From positions 7,431,501 through 7,495,500 of the forward strand of contig NC_082689.1 in the NCBI RefSeq assembly GCF_949987515.2: a DNA stretch of 64,000 nt, read 5' to 3'. A program made the position numbers and the translations under genes. Source of the DNA: Delphinus delphis. Lineage: Eukaryota > Chordata > Mammalia > Artiodactyla > Delphinidae. Below the pieces are notes generated by a model. It searched no databases and was not told the DNA's origin. It saw nothing but the letters and a program-made list of their open reading frames with translations. The stretch's first letter is position 1. The number at the start of each line of letters is the position of its first letter. Below, piece after piece: positions 52,171 through 63,837 of this stretch.

Positions 52171-53393
52171 TACTGACATAGTGCTCAAAACTGCATGGTT
52201 ACCCTTTTTTTTTTTTCCCCATTTCCTTGCAATTTTCAGGGGAATTCATTTTGTGGAAGTCCTTTTTCTCCTTTTTCCAATCTCCTTCTCTTTTCCACTA
52301 TCCTCCAACTTCTACCCCTCTGCATCACTCACTTAAGCAATACAGTGAGCTCTCTAGTTGAGGAAGAGTATATCTTCTCATAACACACTATCAGAAACTT
52401 CATTAACAATGACAGAAGTAATATGAAAGATTACATAAAGAGTGTCAGATTCCAGAACATGAATTAAGGCTCTCTGACCCACTGATCTTGCAAGATGGCT
52501 TCATCCAGTTACTCAACTGGCCACGATTTGGGTAACAACATCTCAATTCCCAAGGGGCTAATCATGAAATCTGGATGTAACCATCTCTTCAAGGACTGAG
52601 CCATGATTTGCCAATTATTAAGTACCAAGACAGTACCTCTGCCAATTCTTTGTCAGTCTCTGCAAGCAAAGGACCAATACTGAAGTGGCCAGAGCTCCCA
52701 AGACTTCCTCCAGGTTCAGGACAACTAGAATAAAAGGAGCTTTGTTCCCAAAGAACATACTGGCCACAATATCACTACAAGAAAAAGCTATTACTGTTAC
52801 TGCCATTCTCCCCACTGCTTCTGAACAATATATAAATGTTTCTCTTTTTTCCCCCCTTTTGGTGAAAGGAGAATAAAATTAGCAACCACTTAACTATTCA
52901 AGGAAAAATTACAATGCCATAAACATTACCATATCATTTGATAATCTCACCACAAGCCAATCTTTTCCAGAGAGGGATGCCCAGAGCCTGTGAAAGTTTT
53001 ACACTGATTGTGTGGAAATCTTTTTAAGCCTCACAAAGCCCTACATATGCTTTACCTCAACATCCAGATTAAAGAATATGTACAACATGAGAAAGGACTC
53101 TTCCACCTTATAAATCAATTTAGCTGCAATCTGCTAAAGAAACCTTGGCTGGAAAAAAAAAAATCATAGGAGGTCACATCTGTGGTCTGTCATTCCATAC
53201 ATCATTCTATAATAGATCACTTTGATTAATAATTCCTATGCTTTGCGTCAAAATCTGGATACACTGATATACTAACATAACAAGATGTGAGTTATAAAAA
53301 ATGACTTAAGCAATTAGATGCTACCAAGTACATACAAGCTACAAACAAAAATAAAGAGAACTTCAAAATGCTCCATTAAAAAAAAAAGTTTGC

Positions 53394-53683
53394 AGGGCTT
53401 CCCCGGTGGCACAGTGGTTAAGAATCTGCCTGCCAATGCAGGATACAAGGGTTCAAGCCCTGATCTGGGAAGTTCCCACATGCCGCGGAGCAACAAAGCC
53501 TGTGCACCACAACTACTGAGCCTGCGCTCTAGAGCCCGCGAGCCACAACTACAGAAGCCCATGTGCCTAGAGCCCATGCTCCGCTACAAGAAAAGCCAAC
53601 GCAATGAGGAGCTGGCCGCCACTAGAGAAAGCACGCACCCAGCAAGGAAGATCCAACACAGCCAAAAATAAATAATTTTTTTC
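53394..53683 (+). mobile_element. CHR-type SINE, long form
   Basis: Head GGGCTTCCCCGGTGGCACAG, diverged B-box GGTTCAAGCCC, body ACAACTACTGAGCCTGCGCT, tail CAGCCAAAAATAAATAATTT. TSD AAAGTTTGC at 53385-53393 and 53684-53692. Confidence 0.93.
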
Positions 53684-54059
53684 AAAGTTTGCCTCAATAT
53701 TACCTAATAATTCTAGTATACAAAAACATGTAATACAAAAGTTTATACTGTCTCCCTGATCCTTTCCCAAAAGTGAAAGTCCCTGCTACCATTCAAATAA
53801 TGTGAATATAGATTCATATATAGAAGTCCTACCCTTCAAATTCTCTATGGCTTCCTCATAATCAAGTGTTACTTAATACTGTAAAAAGTACACAGAAATT
53901 AAAATTTTAACAGCAATCAATGAAAAATAAATAAACAATGAATTTTTCCACAAACTAAGTGTCTTATTTGCTTATGTTCATTTACTAAGCCTTTACCCTA
54001 GATGGTCCTCTGAACCCCCAAATCAAGAAGGTTTGTTAAACACTGCACTAGGAAGTTCC

Positions 54060-54720
54060 AAGAATGCTTGGTGAGACCTACTGGGCCTCATTCACCGAAA
54101 AGATACGCATATATTTTAACTCTTCAGGACATGGAAATTGAAACTGACAAGAATACAGGCATTTTTCTAGGAAAAGGAAAAACATCTAGAAGCTTCTGTG
54201 GGATTCTGCCTCAAAAAGGCTACATTCCACCTCCTCTGAGACCTGCCCCCACTCTTAGGAGTGGGACCTTTCAAGACCCCAACCCCATGGCCACACTAAT
54301 TGGACCAATAATGGAAATTTGGACCAAGTTCAACCAATCAAATTTTCCCTCCCAGGAATCTGAAGTGGGGACACTGAGCTAATAACCAGTTGGCTAGTGG
54401 CACTAGAGCTTGAGTTTCTATGTGGCTCCAAGAATGAAGTAGCAATTTTCTTCTGTTTTTGTTAAAGCAGAAAAGACCAGAGTGTGGAAGGACAACTAAA
54501 GCAAGATATAAAGAGACAAGAGATGACACCTACTAGCCAGCAAGGAGAAAAGTGCTCTCTGGACCACCGTGTCTCCTGAATGCTTCCCATGGGGTTTCTG
54601 GTTCATGTCCTTCATGAAGCCAGCTGCTCTTGGGTGCCTTCAGGTACCTCCTTACCCTTCCCCTCAAAGCACTCCTCTTCCTGTTTCATACCATCAAAAA
54701 ATCATTATGACAATTTAAGA
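54060..54720. other. Unclassified segment next to the GIGYF2 UTR exon
   Basis: Less AT-rich than its surroundings, with CCAAT-type motifs at TGGACCAATAATGG and TCAACCAATC (about 54300-54345). The texture resembles an old LTR but I cannot name a family. Open frames at 54068-54382 and 54580-54777 have no recognised product. Confidence 0.3.
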
Positions 54721-54917
54721 CACAAATTCACACCAGGATCAATGCAGAAAGGGTATGATTATTCTCACGGTTCATAAGGGATCTGAGTGGTACCAGAGAA
54801 GTTGTTTCTATCTATAACTTCAGGAGAAATAATAGGACAAAAATAACCGGAACCTTAAAAGCAAAAATTATCTGTTTGCATAAGCCCTCAGGCTTTGTGC
54901 TTCCCTTCAAAACTCAC

Positions 54918-54983
54918 CTGTTCAAAAGTTCTGCTGGTTCACAGCAGGAGGTTTGAGCAGACTTTATTCAGGTCCTTTTAACA
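54918..54983 (-). other. GIGYF2: GIGYF2 probable non-coding exon 2
   Basis: A 66-nt segment on the minus strand is bounded by a good acceptor (TTATTTGCAG before 54983) and a near-consensus donor (GAACAG then GTGAGTTTT after 54918). It contains no ATG, so it would add no upstream reading frame. It lies between the CpG-island exon and the start-codon exon on the right strand. The splice sites are directly visible; its use in mature GIGYF2 mRNA is inferred. It could be an optional exon or a chance pair of good sites. Confidence 0.6.
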
Positions 54984-55775
54984 CTGCAAATAATAAAAGT
55001 ATTAAAGTAAATAACTCAGCAATCTCTTAGGAAACGTTAGAAACGTAATTTTTATCATGAATATGCTTTACAAGAAATGGATTCCAAACCTGGTTAAAAT
55101 ATTAGAATCACCTGATATGCTTATAATCTATATACCCTGTCCTAACATCTAAAGCGTCTCTCTCAGTAGCTCTGGAATGGGACTGAAAAATATATATTTT
55201 TAACCGAAGTTCTAAGTGATTCTGATGAAACTAAAAAATGAGCACCACCATAGGGTTTCAGGAAATGATTATTTAGGGTTTTCATCCAAAACTACATTAC
55301 AGGGATTTGGTATTAACTTTTTTAACATATCTGATAGAAAAATGACAGCTAGCAAGACGGCAATACAGCATGTATCTTATGCAAATAATCAATGAGCCCC
55401 AAGGTGTGACCAGTGCCAAAACGTCCAAGGAGCAAAGCTCCAGATGTGCTTTCAGCTGCAAAATCACAACCTTCTTTTAATGCTCTGATGAGACAATATC
55501 TTAAAAATCCACAAGATGGTGACATTTCAAGTGACAAGGAGTGGACTGAAACAACAGCTCTAAGTGATTTCTTAGCTAAAATCAAATGATGCTTTGAAGG
55601 CTGCTACTAAAAAGTCAAAAAACAGTAACTAAAAATTAAAGTTGACAATTTTACTAACAGCAAGAAAGCAACTTGAAAAAGCCACTTCCACCTCTGATTT
55701 AATTTTTCAAAAAAGTAGCCATGTTACAATGTCCAAAAGGTCATCCAACTTTATCCACTGCACTCTACTTTTTAT

Positions 55776-55994
55776 TTTTTGGCTGCGTTGGGTCTTCGTT
55801 GTTGCTCATGGGCTTTCTCTAGTTGCAGCGAGCACAGGCTCTAGGCTCGTGGGCTCTAGAGCGCAGGCTCAGTAGTTGTGGCACGTGGGCTTAGCTGCTC
55901 TGCAGCAGATGGGCTCTTCCCGGACCAGGGCTTGAACCCACGTCCCCAAGCATTGGCAGGCGGATTCCTAACCACCATGCCACCAGGGAAGTCC
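55776..55994 (-). mobile_element. CHR-type SINE, internally deleted long form
   Basis: TTTTTGGCTGCGTTGGGTCT at the left and ATGCCACCAGGGAAGTC at the right mark an antisense copy of about 219 bp, shorter than the usual long form. Perfect 17-bp TSD TGCACTCTACTTTTTAT at 55759-55775 and 55995-56011. Confidence 0.95.
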
Positions 55995-56259
55995 TGCACT
56001 CTACTTTTTATAAGAGCAAGCAGAAGCAAAAGAGGGGAGAACTAGGTAATAAAAACTCTTCTCTGGGCCTAACTCAAGAGAATAAGCTCTAGGGTATCTC
56101 CTATTATTATAACTATAAATAAAGTTCAATTTCAATGAAACTCTGTAGTTACCAAGAAAATATAAAATTGTGTTCCTTAATTACTTGAGGTAAGGAAGTG
56201 TATCATACTTTGAAACTATTTTTATAAAATTAATTTTGGCCACTTAAGAGAATATTCTT

Positions 56260-56612
56260 GGGGCTTCCCTGGTGGTGCAGTGGTTGCGAATCCGCCTGCC
56301 AATGCAGGGGACACGGGTTGGATCCCTGGTCCGGGAAGATCCCACATGCCGCGGAGCAACTAAGCCCGTACACCACAACTACTAAGCCTGCACTCTAGAG
56401 ACCGTAAGCCACAACTACCGAGCCTGCGTGCCACAAACACTGAAGCCCACGTGCCTAGAGCCCGCGCGCCTAGAGCCCGTACTCCGCAACAAGAGAAGCC
56501 ACCACAATGAGAACGCAGCAGCGAAGAGAACGCACACAATGAGAACGCCACCACAATGAGCGCAGCAACGAAGACCCAACTCAGCCAAAAATAAATAAAT
56601 TTATTTTTAAAA
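56260..56612 (+). mobile_element. CHR-type SINE, long form
   Basis: Head GGGCTTCCCTGGTGGTGCAG, body repeats CACAACTACTAAGCC and CCACAATGAGAACGC, tail CAGCCAAAAATAAATAAATT. TSD AAGAGAATATTCTT/AAGAGAATATCCTT at 56246-56259 and 56613-56626. The 3' body carries an extra CACAATGAGAACGC repeat near 56505-56555. Confidence 0.94.
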
Positions 56613-58279
56613 AAGAGAATATCCTTTTGTTTTTCAAACCTCTCCCCTCTTCTCCCTCAACCTCAAATAAAATTATGGGCAATCCAACAAAGGTATCATT
56701 CTGTATTCCTATATAATTAATCTAATATATTTCTCAGTTATCTGGGAGCATAAAAAATGATAAAATGCTATCCTGGTCAAGAAATATTAGGAGTCTAACT
56801 ATAAGTACTTGACTGTGGAATAAAAATCTACTTATATTTTTAAAGACAAGCAATTCTTCAGGGCATTAAAAATGAATGGAAATATTAGGACTTAATCACC
56901 ATAAAATCCTAGTGGGGGTTAAGGACGAAAAAAAAACTTGGGTTCAGAGTTTTACAACAATCACCAAATAATGTTAAGTCTATTAGAACTGCTGAAGAAA
57001 ACAGACATTGAACTTGCCTCTAATATACCTGGATTAACACCAACATAGGCTGTAGATTCAACCTAATGAGACTGGTCCCACTATAATCTATAAGAAATAG
57101 AATAAAACAGTACTGAAAATTTAGTCGTCAGGGGCTAACAGAGAATGGCAAATGAAGTCAGTCTTAAAAAATGGAACAAATCAAAGATCCTTTAGAAGGG
57201 CAAGGATAAACAGGACAGTAATAATCTGGTCACCCAAAATGGTTCTCCCAGATAGCAATCACTATCAATAGTGTCATCTTCCAGTGTGAAGGTCAACAAA
57301 AATATAGACATATGGAATACTAAAACGCAGAGTCATGAGAACAAATGAGCTGATATGACATCAAAGACATTATAATTTGGAACTGTGATTTCAAAAACTC
57401 ACCAAAGGAACAAGAGAGAGAAATGCAATTCGTTAAAACACTATCTCCTCACTAGCATCACTATGCCTCCTCTTGGCCAAGGAGCTCCACTCACACCCTG
57501 AAGTCGCAATTCCTAACTTCTCATGATTTTCAGGCAAGCCAAGACAAATTCTTTTTCATATATGCAACTCACCAACAAAAGCATTTCAAAGCCAAAATAT
57601 TAAATTCCTCAGATGAATTAAAATGAAAGAGGACATTTATGAAAGCTCAGTAATAAGAATATGGAGATAAGCTGAAAGAAAATCATAAAAAAATTTTTTC
57701 CAAGAAAAAGTCTACTAGTATAAAATTAATTGAAGAACTAGTCTGAAAGGTCAAAGCTGAGGAATAAAAAACTCAGCACAGAAAGTTCTACACGTGTAAA
57801 ATGCTATAAAAGATATACAAACAAGTTAGTTGAACAGTCCCTGAGGAACTTAAAACTAGGCTGGACAACACAGAAATCATTAAGAGGAATTCTTTACCAT
57901 TAAAAACAACGTGAGTTAATACACTTCTTCCAGGTTATATTCCTTAATGACCTGTGCCTAAATTTCAAAGGAAATTCATTTCCCTACATTTTCAAATATT
58001 CTGAAGTAATTCAAAGATCCTCTTCTTAGAAAGCAATTTCTTCTGAAAAATCCTTTTATCATCAATCTCATTTAAAAACTTTTACTTTTGAGAAAGCTAT
58101 TTCATGACAATTTCCTGAAATACATTATATGAGCATCCTGAATTTTCCAAATTGGGGGAGGGGAAGGGTGTCATGTTGGAGGAAAGAGATGTGGAAGAAG
58201 ACTCCAGGGCAACTGAATAACCCCACTCATCTTAGAACCAGTGAGCTGGGTACACACTTCCTACTAGGTTCCCTAGTGA

Positions 58280-58720
58280 TCATGCCTCTCTGGCTAGGCT
58301 TAGCCTCCATACTCTTCCCAGCCACACACAATCTGCTCCTACTTCAGTTTCTGCCTCAGGGTCTTTGCCCTCGCTTCCCTAGCCTGGAGCATTCCTCCTC
58401 CAGAGAGCCACAGGAATAGATCCTTTACCTGTGTCAGGTCTTCCCTCAAATATTAGCTTCTCCCCATGGCGTTCCCAGGGCACTCCTCCTAAAATTAACC
58501 CCTTCCCCAGCTCCCTATTATCCTATTACCCTGTCTCATTTTTTTCCCACATCACTTATCACTACACTATATATCTTACCTAAGTATGTATTTATCTGTC
58601 TAGGAATGAGCTTCATGGAAACAGGAATTTTTGGTCTGTTTTGCTCCCAGCACCCACCAGTGTACTAGGATCTCGATATTCTTCAAACAAATGCACAAAT
58701 GAAAGAATAAATGAATGGAA
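58280..58720 (+). repeat. L2 LINE 3' region
   Basis: CAGGGTCTTTGCCCTCGCTT, GTCAGGTCTTCCCTCAAATA, ACATCACTTATCACTACACT and GCACAAATGAAAGAATAAAT follow the L2 3' order in sense. Confidence 0.75.
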
Positions 58721-59629
58721 GCATATAGTCCCTTCTCCCTCTTCAGTCTCAAAATCCAAAAATGCTTTGTCCGGTATAGAAAAGGTTCAAAGTCCTTTCT
58801 TTTCTAGTGAATCACCACCATCACCATTGTATTCCCCAGTAGTAAATGTCAAAAAGACTGTGTGACATTTCTCCAGATACATACCACTTTTACTTTTTTT
58901 TCCTAGTGTCTTCTACTGAGGTAACATTTGATGTAACAGGAAAGTACATATTCCAATTTGAGCACTCTGAAAGCTGCTACACTAGTTAAAACACATAAAA
59001 ACACCAACAAATGAGACAACGCTTTGTGTTCTAACCAAAACAGACAAACTCTGAAAGGCCAGAGCTGCAAATATTAGAAAGATGAAAGTTAATGTTCAGA
59101 AAGGATGACAATTTTTTTTTAATCTAGAAAATCACTAGATTCTAAAAAGGAAATACTATGTAAGGAAAGAATATCTTCCATGCATACAAACTGGGAATCA
59201 AAACTGCCTATAATCCAAGGTATTTAACATTGACTAAGTATAATCCAAGGTATACAACACTGGATAAGAATCTGCTCACAGGTTCTGGCCCCTTCCTCAA
59301 TTTCTTGCAAGTTAAACTGAAATACTTACCTTTCTTACAGAGAAATTAGGTGTGCTTAAGTGCTCTTTCAAGGAAAGAAAAAATTTAAACAAAAACAACA
59401 GTGCTAGATAAATGCAAAGCAACGTTACTGCTTCCCAAACACAGCCACACAACCTGCTTTCTTGACACCCCCCCTTCTCTGGTCGCTTGGTTTATGTTTC
59501 AGCCACAAAACTGAAATATTCTGAGTGCTTCGTGGGGAAATACTGTCACTTAAGGCTAATGCCCATTTCAACCTAATGTGAGTGTTCGGGTCCCAAAGCT
59601 GCCATGGGTTCTACCTTCCCAACCTCCGT

Positions 59630-60560
59630 CCCAGGTTCCGATCATGGATCCACCTGGCTTCAGGCCTGGCCCAGACCCAGTCCTCTCGCCACGGAAGAAA
59701 TCTCCCCAGTGCAGATGCTCGGCGAGGAAGGCAAGGGCGCATCTCCCAGAGGCCAGGTGTGGGGAGGAGCGCGGGCAGGAACAGCTGTCTGGCCGCAGCA
59801 GCTGTTACCCCGGGCACCCCGAGGCTGGGCGGGTGGCTGGCCCCGAGGACCAGGTAGTAGAAGGCGAGCCCTCTGGCCCTAAGCAAGCCGGCCTGACACT
59901 GGCCATCCCACCACCCTCTTCCCTTCCTCGGCTCCCACTGCGATGCCAACGGGCCCCGGAAGAAGGGGCTCTCCAGCTCGGCAGCCGAGACGCGCCCGGG
60001 CCCGGCTTGCCCCCGGCCGGGGAGTCACTCCGACCCCGCACCTGAACTGTCCCTTCGCCTGACGCCCGAGCCGGCCGCGGCGACTGCCGGGCGGCCTGGG
60101 GGTGTCCATGCGGCTGGGCCGGGTCAGGCCAGAGCGGCGGGGAGGCGAGCGCGGGCGGCAGGCCCGGGAGACCCAGGCGGAACGGCGGAGCCGGGGCGCG
60201 GAGCGGAGCCGGGCTGGGGAGCGAGACCGAGTCACTGGTTACCTGCGGTCCGGGACAGGGAGTCTCTCAGAACCCAAGTCAGTCCTCAGCCTCAACAACA
60301 CAAGATGGCCGACACGTCCCCACGCACGTCACGTGACAGCGTGCTCGTTCCGCCACGCCCCCTGCTTTGCCCTCGCCCCGCCTCCCCTCCCTCCCATTTT
60401 CTCCAGCCTCCCACGACATCCTTCCTTTCCGCAGCCTCCCTCCCTTCTTTCCCGGGCACGCCCCTGCCCGAGCCCCGGATGTCAGGCTGGAGGAGGGCGG
60501 GGCCGCGGCAGGGCGCAAGCGCCTACGAGTCCTTTGGCCGGCGCTCCCTGCCTGCCCTTG
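59630..60560 (-). promoter_or_regulatory. GIGYF2: GIGYF2 CpG-island promoter
   Basis: This is the only long GC-rich, CpG-rich stretch in an otherwise AT-rich window, and it surrounds the first GIGYF2 exon. There is no TATA box. Near the presumed start, the plus strand carries CAAGATGGCCGAC (60301-60313), which read on the gene strand is a YY1-like GCCATCTTG. A perfect palindrome GTCACGTGAC (60328-60337) contains the CACGTG E-box bound by USF/TFE-type factors. GC boxes follow upstream. This is typical of a housekeeping promoter with dispersed starts. The island extends about 600 bp into intron 1. The start site itself is inferred. Confidence 0.85.
60243..60305 (-). other. GIGYF2: GIGYF2 exon 1, non-coding (5' boundary approximate)
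   Basis: On the minus strand a GC-rich leader ends GACCGCAG and is followed by the donor GTAACC, so the exon ends at 60243. The upstream edge is set at the YY1-like element because such elements usually sit at the start site; it could move by tens of bases. The leader has no ATG between the assumed start and the donor. Its place in the CpG island, about 24 kb upstream of the start-codon exon, fits a 5'UTR exon. No transcript evidence is available from sequence alone. Confidence 0.7.
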
Positions 60561-60930
60561 AGTTGAGTAGAGTTGGTGTTCAGAGCTGGAGCTGGGCCAA
60601 GCGCCGTGTGACTCACCGTCTTCTGCGCCCAATCCAGAGCCCATTGGCAGTTCAAAAAGCTCTGCATCATTTAGGAGCTGATTTTCCACACCAGAACTTT
60701 TAAACAGGTTTTCATCCAGCATTTTCCTGCCCGTTTGCCATCCTAGAGAAAATAGGGAAGTGACAAAAGCTGAGGTTCAAAGCAGTTTGTCTGCTTGTTA
60801 ACGATTCCGGAAAAACTGAGAATTCATTCTAGATTCTTGGAATGTGACAGCAGGGGAGGACTTTAGAGCTCCAGCTCCGTCCTAGTGCATCCGGGACTAT
60901 AATTCTTTGACCTAAAAATCTCCCAATTGG
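60561..60930. other. GIGYF2 upstream flank, no gene seen
   Basis: Sequence just beyond the CpG island on the upstream side. GC content falls steadily. No exon, SINE or clear promoter element of another gene was recognised. Confidence 0.5.
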
Positions 60931-61378
60931 GGGTTGCCAAATGAAATACAGGCCACCAGCGATATCAGGGACATAACTTACACTAAAAGATTATTCATCG
61001 TTTTCCTGAAATTCAAATTTAAGTGAGCGCCCTGTATTTTTTTTCTATATTTTATTTATTTATTTAACTTTATTTTTGGCTGGGTTTGGTCTTCGTTGCT
61101 GCGCGCGGCCTTTCTCTGGTTGTGGCGAGCAGGGGCTACTCTTCATTGCGGTGCGTGGGCTTCTCACTGCGGTGGCTTCTCTTGTTGTGGAGCACAGGCT
61201 CTAGGCGCCTGGGCTTCAGTAGTTGTGGCGCACGGGTTTAGCTGCTCCGCGGCATGTGGGATCTGCCTGGACCAGGCCTCGAACCTGTGTCCCCTATATT
61301 GGCAGATGGATTCTTAACCACTGCGCCACCAGGGAAGTCCGGGTACCCTGTATTTTTATTTGGTACATCTGGCAGCTC
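60931..61378. mobile_element. Palindrome-type DNA element fragment split by a SINE
   Basis: GGGTTGCCAAATGAAATACA at the left and TACATCTGGCAGCTC at the right are diverged inverted ends. Inside are ACATAACTTACACTAAAAGA and CCTGAAATTCAAATTTAAGT, typical of a common old mammalian palindromic repeat. A CHR SINE occupies 61042-61345. Confidence 0.55.
61042..61345 (-). mobile_element. CHR-type SINE, long form
   Basis: TTATTTTTGGCTGGGTTTGG at the left, GCGCCACCAGGGAAGTCC at the right. TSD CCCTGTATTTTT at 61030-61041 and 61346-61357. Lies about 0.8 kb upstream of the GIGYF2 start. Confidence 0.94.
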
Positions 61379-62179
61379 TACTCTTCTCAGGTCATCCCGT
61401 TCTTTCCTTGTGCCTCCAACCTCTTTCTTATTTATGGGATCCTTCCCATTAGCTTTTAAAAATACTCAAATGTCTTTCATCTTAAAAGTTAATGTTAAAA
61501 ACTCCAATTCCCCCTCCAACAACCTCCCTACCTCTCTGTTCCCTTTCAAAGCCAAACAGCACAAAAGAGGTGTGTATAAGCACTTTCCTGATTCCCACAC
61601 CGGGCAAGCAATCATCGACCATTCTAATGTGGCTTCTATACTGACCCATCCACCAATTGCTTGCTCTAAGGACACATCAACCTACAGGTAGATAACTGGA
61701 ATTTTTCAGTCCTCATCTTGACTTAGTGTTTTCCCGTCTTCATTGTGATTGACCACTCCCTACTTTCAGAAATACGTTCTCCCTTGACCTTTATGCTGTC
61801 TCTTGCTGCTCAAAGTGATCAACGGACCAGCAGTATCAGCCTCACTTGGACGCTTGTTATAAACACAGAATCTTGAACAGATCCTTCACAGTCCCATTCT
61901 GCTGAACTCTAGAATCACCCACATTGCTCCCCTCCCCTTCCTCTGTCCCCTTAATTTAATGCTCCGGATATGCCCATGTATGAAGGTCCTCAAATATGCT
62001 AATTTGTTTTAGTCTTTGCACATGCTGTTCCCTCTTGTCATGATGCCATTCCCAACACTTACGCCATTTCTCACCAACCTGCATGACTCCCGCTCATCTT
62101 TAAAAGCCTAAATCATGTGTTATTGATGTGGCTTATCATGCCACATCTCTGATGCTATGCCACCTGTGCTGGTAATTTT
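61379..62179. other. Upstream intergenic sequence, possible old L2
   Basis: Pyrimidine-rich phrases such as GCACATGCTGTTCCCTCTTG and CACCAACCTGCATGACTCCC (about 62018-62092) look like a sense L2 body. No gene recognised; the open frame at 61254-61691 starts inside SINE sequence. Confidence 0.4.
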
Positions 62180-62820
62180 ATATGTGTATAAAATATACAT
62201 ATACAAAATTATATATATGGTATAATTTACCTATAGTAAATTTAGTATTTTTAGTATGCAGCTTTGCAACTTTTGACACATTTATACAGGTGTGTATAAC
62301 TACTACTAAAATCAAGGTACAGAATAGTCCTATTGCCCACAAAAGTTCCCCCAACGATCCTTTGTAGTCAGCCCTAACACCTACTTCCAGCCCCTGAAAA
62401 CATTGTTCTGTTTTCTCTCCTTATAATTTCGCTTCATGATGTCATATAGATAAGACCATAGAGCATACAGCCTTTTGAGACTGGCTGCTTTCACTTAGCA
62501 TCATACATTTGAGATTCAGCCACACTGTTGCATGTTTCAGTATTCTTCTTTTTTATTGCTGAGTAGTATTTCCTTGTATGTATGCACTATATTTGTTCAT
62601 CCATTCCCCAGTTGAGGAACACTTGGATTGTTTCCATTTGGGGAGATTATGAATAAAACTGCTATGTTCACATGCTGGTATTTGTGTGAACAAAGGTTTT
62701 TATTTCACTTGGGTAAATACCTAGGAATGAAATGGATGGTTATGTGGCAAATGTTTGTTTAACTTTGTCAGGAAGTGCCAAACCATTTTCCAGAGTGCCT
62801 TAGCCATAATTTTAGCCCTA
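62180..62820 (-). mobile_element. Old L1 3' region, antisense
   Basis: The plus strand reads CTTTCACTTAGCATCATACA, ATTGCTGAGTAGTATTTCCT, TTGTTCATCCATTCCCCAGT and GAAGTGCCAAACCATTTTCC, the well-known antisense of L1 downstream of ORF2. Confidence 0.85.
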
Positions 62821-63379
62821 AAGTATAAGCTTTCAGAGAGCAGGAAATAAATTTAAGGCATGATGATGATGGTGATGATAAAAGCTAATGGAATCCCATG
62901 CTTTTAACCATTACACATACTGCATTACTCAACTTTGCATCCTCAGCAGCTGGCATTGTCCAGGTACACAGTAGATACTCAAAAAATACCTATAAAATCA
63001 AATAAATTCTTGATTACCTACTCCTCAGGAAGGGCGCTTTTCTTCTTTTATTCACTCTGACTCTCCTATGTTTCATCAAATAGTAGTTGTAAAATTACAG
63101 CAGTAGACTCTGCCTGCCCTAGTCAGGGATAATAACAAAGTTTCAGCTTTATTGTAACATTGATAGAAGCAGAGAAGTTGAAAATAACAGATCATTAGGG
63201 GGAGGGAGGAGTAAGAGTTTAGCTCAAAATAAATTTAATTTGTAAGGAACACCGGTTGATCGACTGTGACAGATGTATTTTTCTAAAGAAAATACAACAA
63301 CATCTGTTCAACAACATCTGTTCAACATACTCCTATAGAACCTTGCCACTACCCTCTCGAGAGGTAGTCTAATTCCCCT

Positions 63380-63835
63380 CCCCTCAAGCCCTTATAACCA
63401 ATAGACCGTGGTGGAAGTGAAATGAGATGACTCCAATGCTAGACCATAGAGGCTATAGAGCTTGTTTGCTCACAGCCTCTTTTGAAGCAAGAGCTGATGT
63501 ATGGTTAAGTCCAAATGCCCTGAGGGTGCCATCCTGCAAGGAAACCCAAACAACAAGGAGTGGCCCAAGTAACTGGCCCCATCAATAGCCCCAACTAAAG
63601 CCCCAGCATCAACAGTCGTACACTTGAGTGAAAATTGCCACCAGATGATGCCAGCCCCAGCTGTCGAGTCACACCCAGGCATCCAAGCCCAAGACATCAT
63701 GAAGCAGAGACAAGCATCCTCACTGTGCCTTGTCTGAATTCCTGATCCACCAAATCCATGAGTATAATAAAATAGTTGTTTTAAGCCACTAAATATTGGG
63801 ATAATTTGTTACACAGCAATAGTGACTGGAACATC
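63380..63835 (+). mobile_element. LTR-like sequence (ERVL-MaLR type), non-coding
   Basis: The end reads TTTTAAGCCACTAAATATTG, TTTGTTACACAGCAATAGTG, ACTGGAACA, the usual 3' terminus of MaLR-type LTRs, with a TATAATAAAA-type signal near 63762. No coding region is associated. The left limit is uncertain. Confidence 0.55.
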
Positions 63836-63837
63836 AT

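Noticed and set aside
59334..59369. Possible extra GIGYF2 5'UTR exon with strong donor AAAG then GTAAGTATTT
   Set aside because: The donor is good, but the only nearby acceptor (TTGAAAG) is weak. Kept as a lone donor-like site without further support.
59578..60045. 155-codon plus-strand open frame, with overlapping frames on both strands, in the CpG island
   Set aside because: GC-rich DNA has few stop codons. Several frames on both strands are open at once, none resembles a known protein, and the segment is GIGYF2 intron 1/promoter.
60305..60703. Possible divergent plus-strand gene starting at ATGGCC
   Set aside because: The ATG is the YY1-like AAGATGGCC motif. No donor, coding bias or familiar protein follows.
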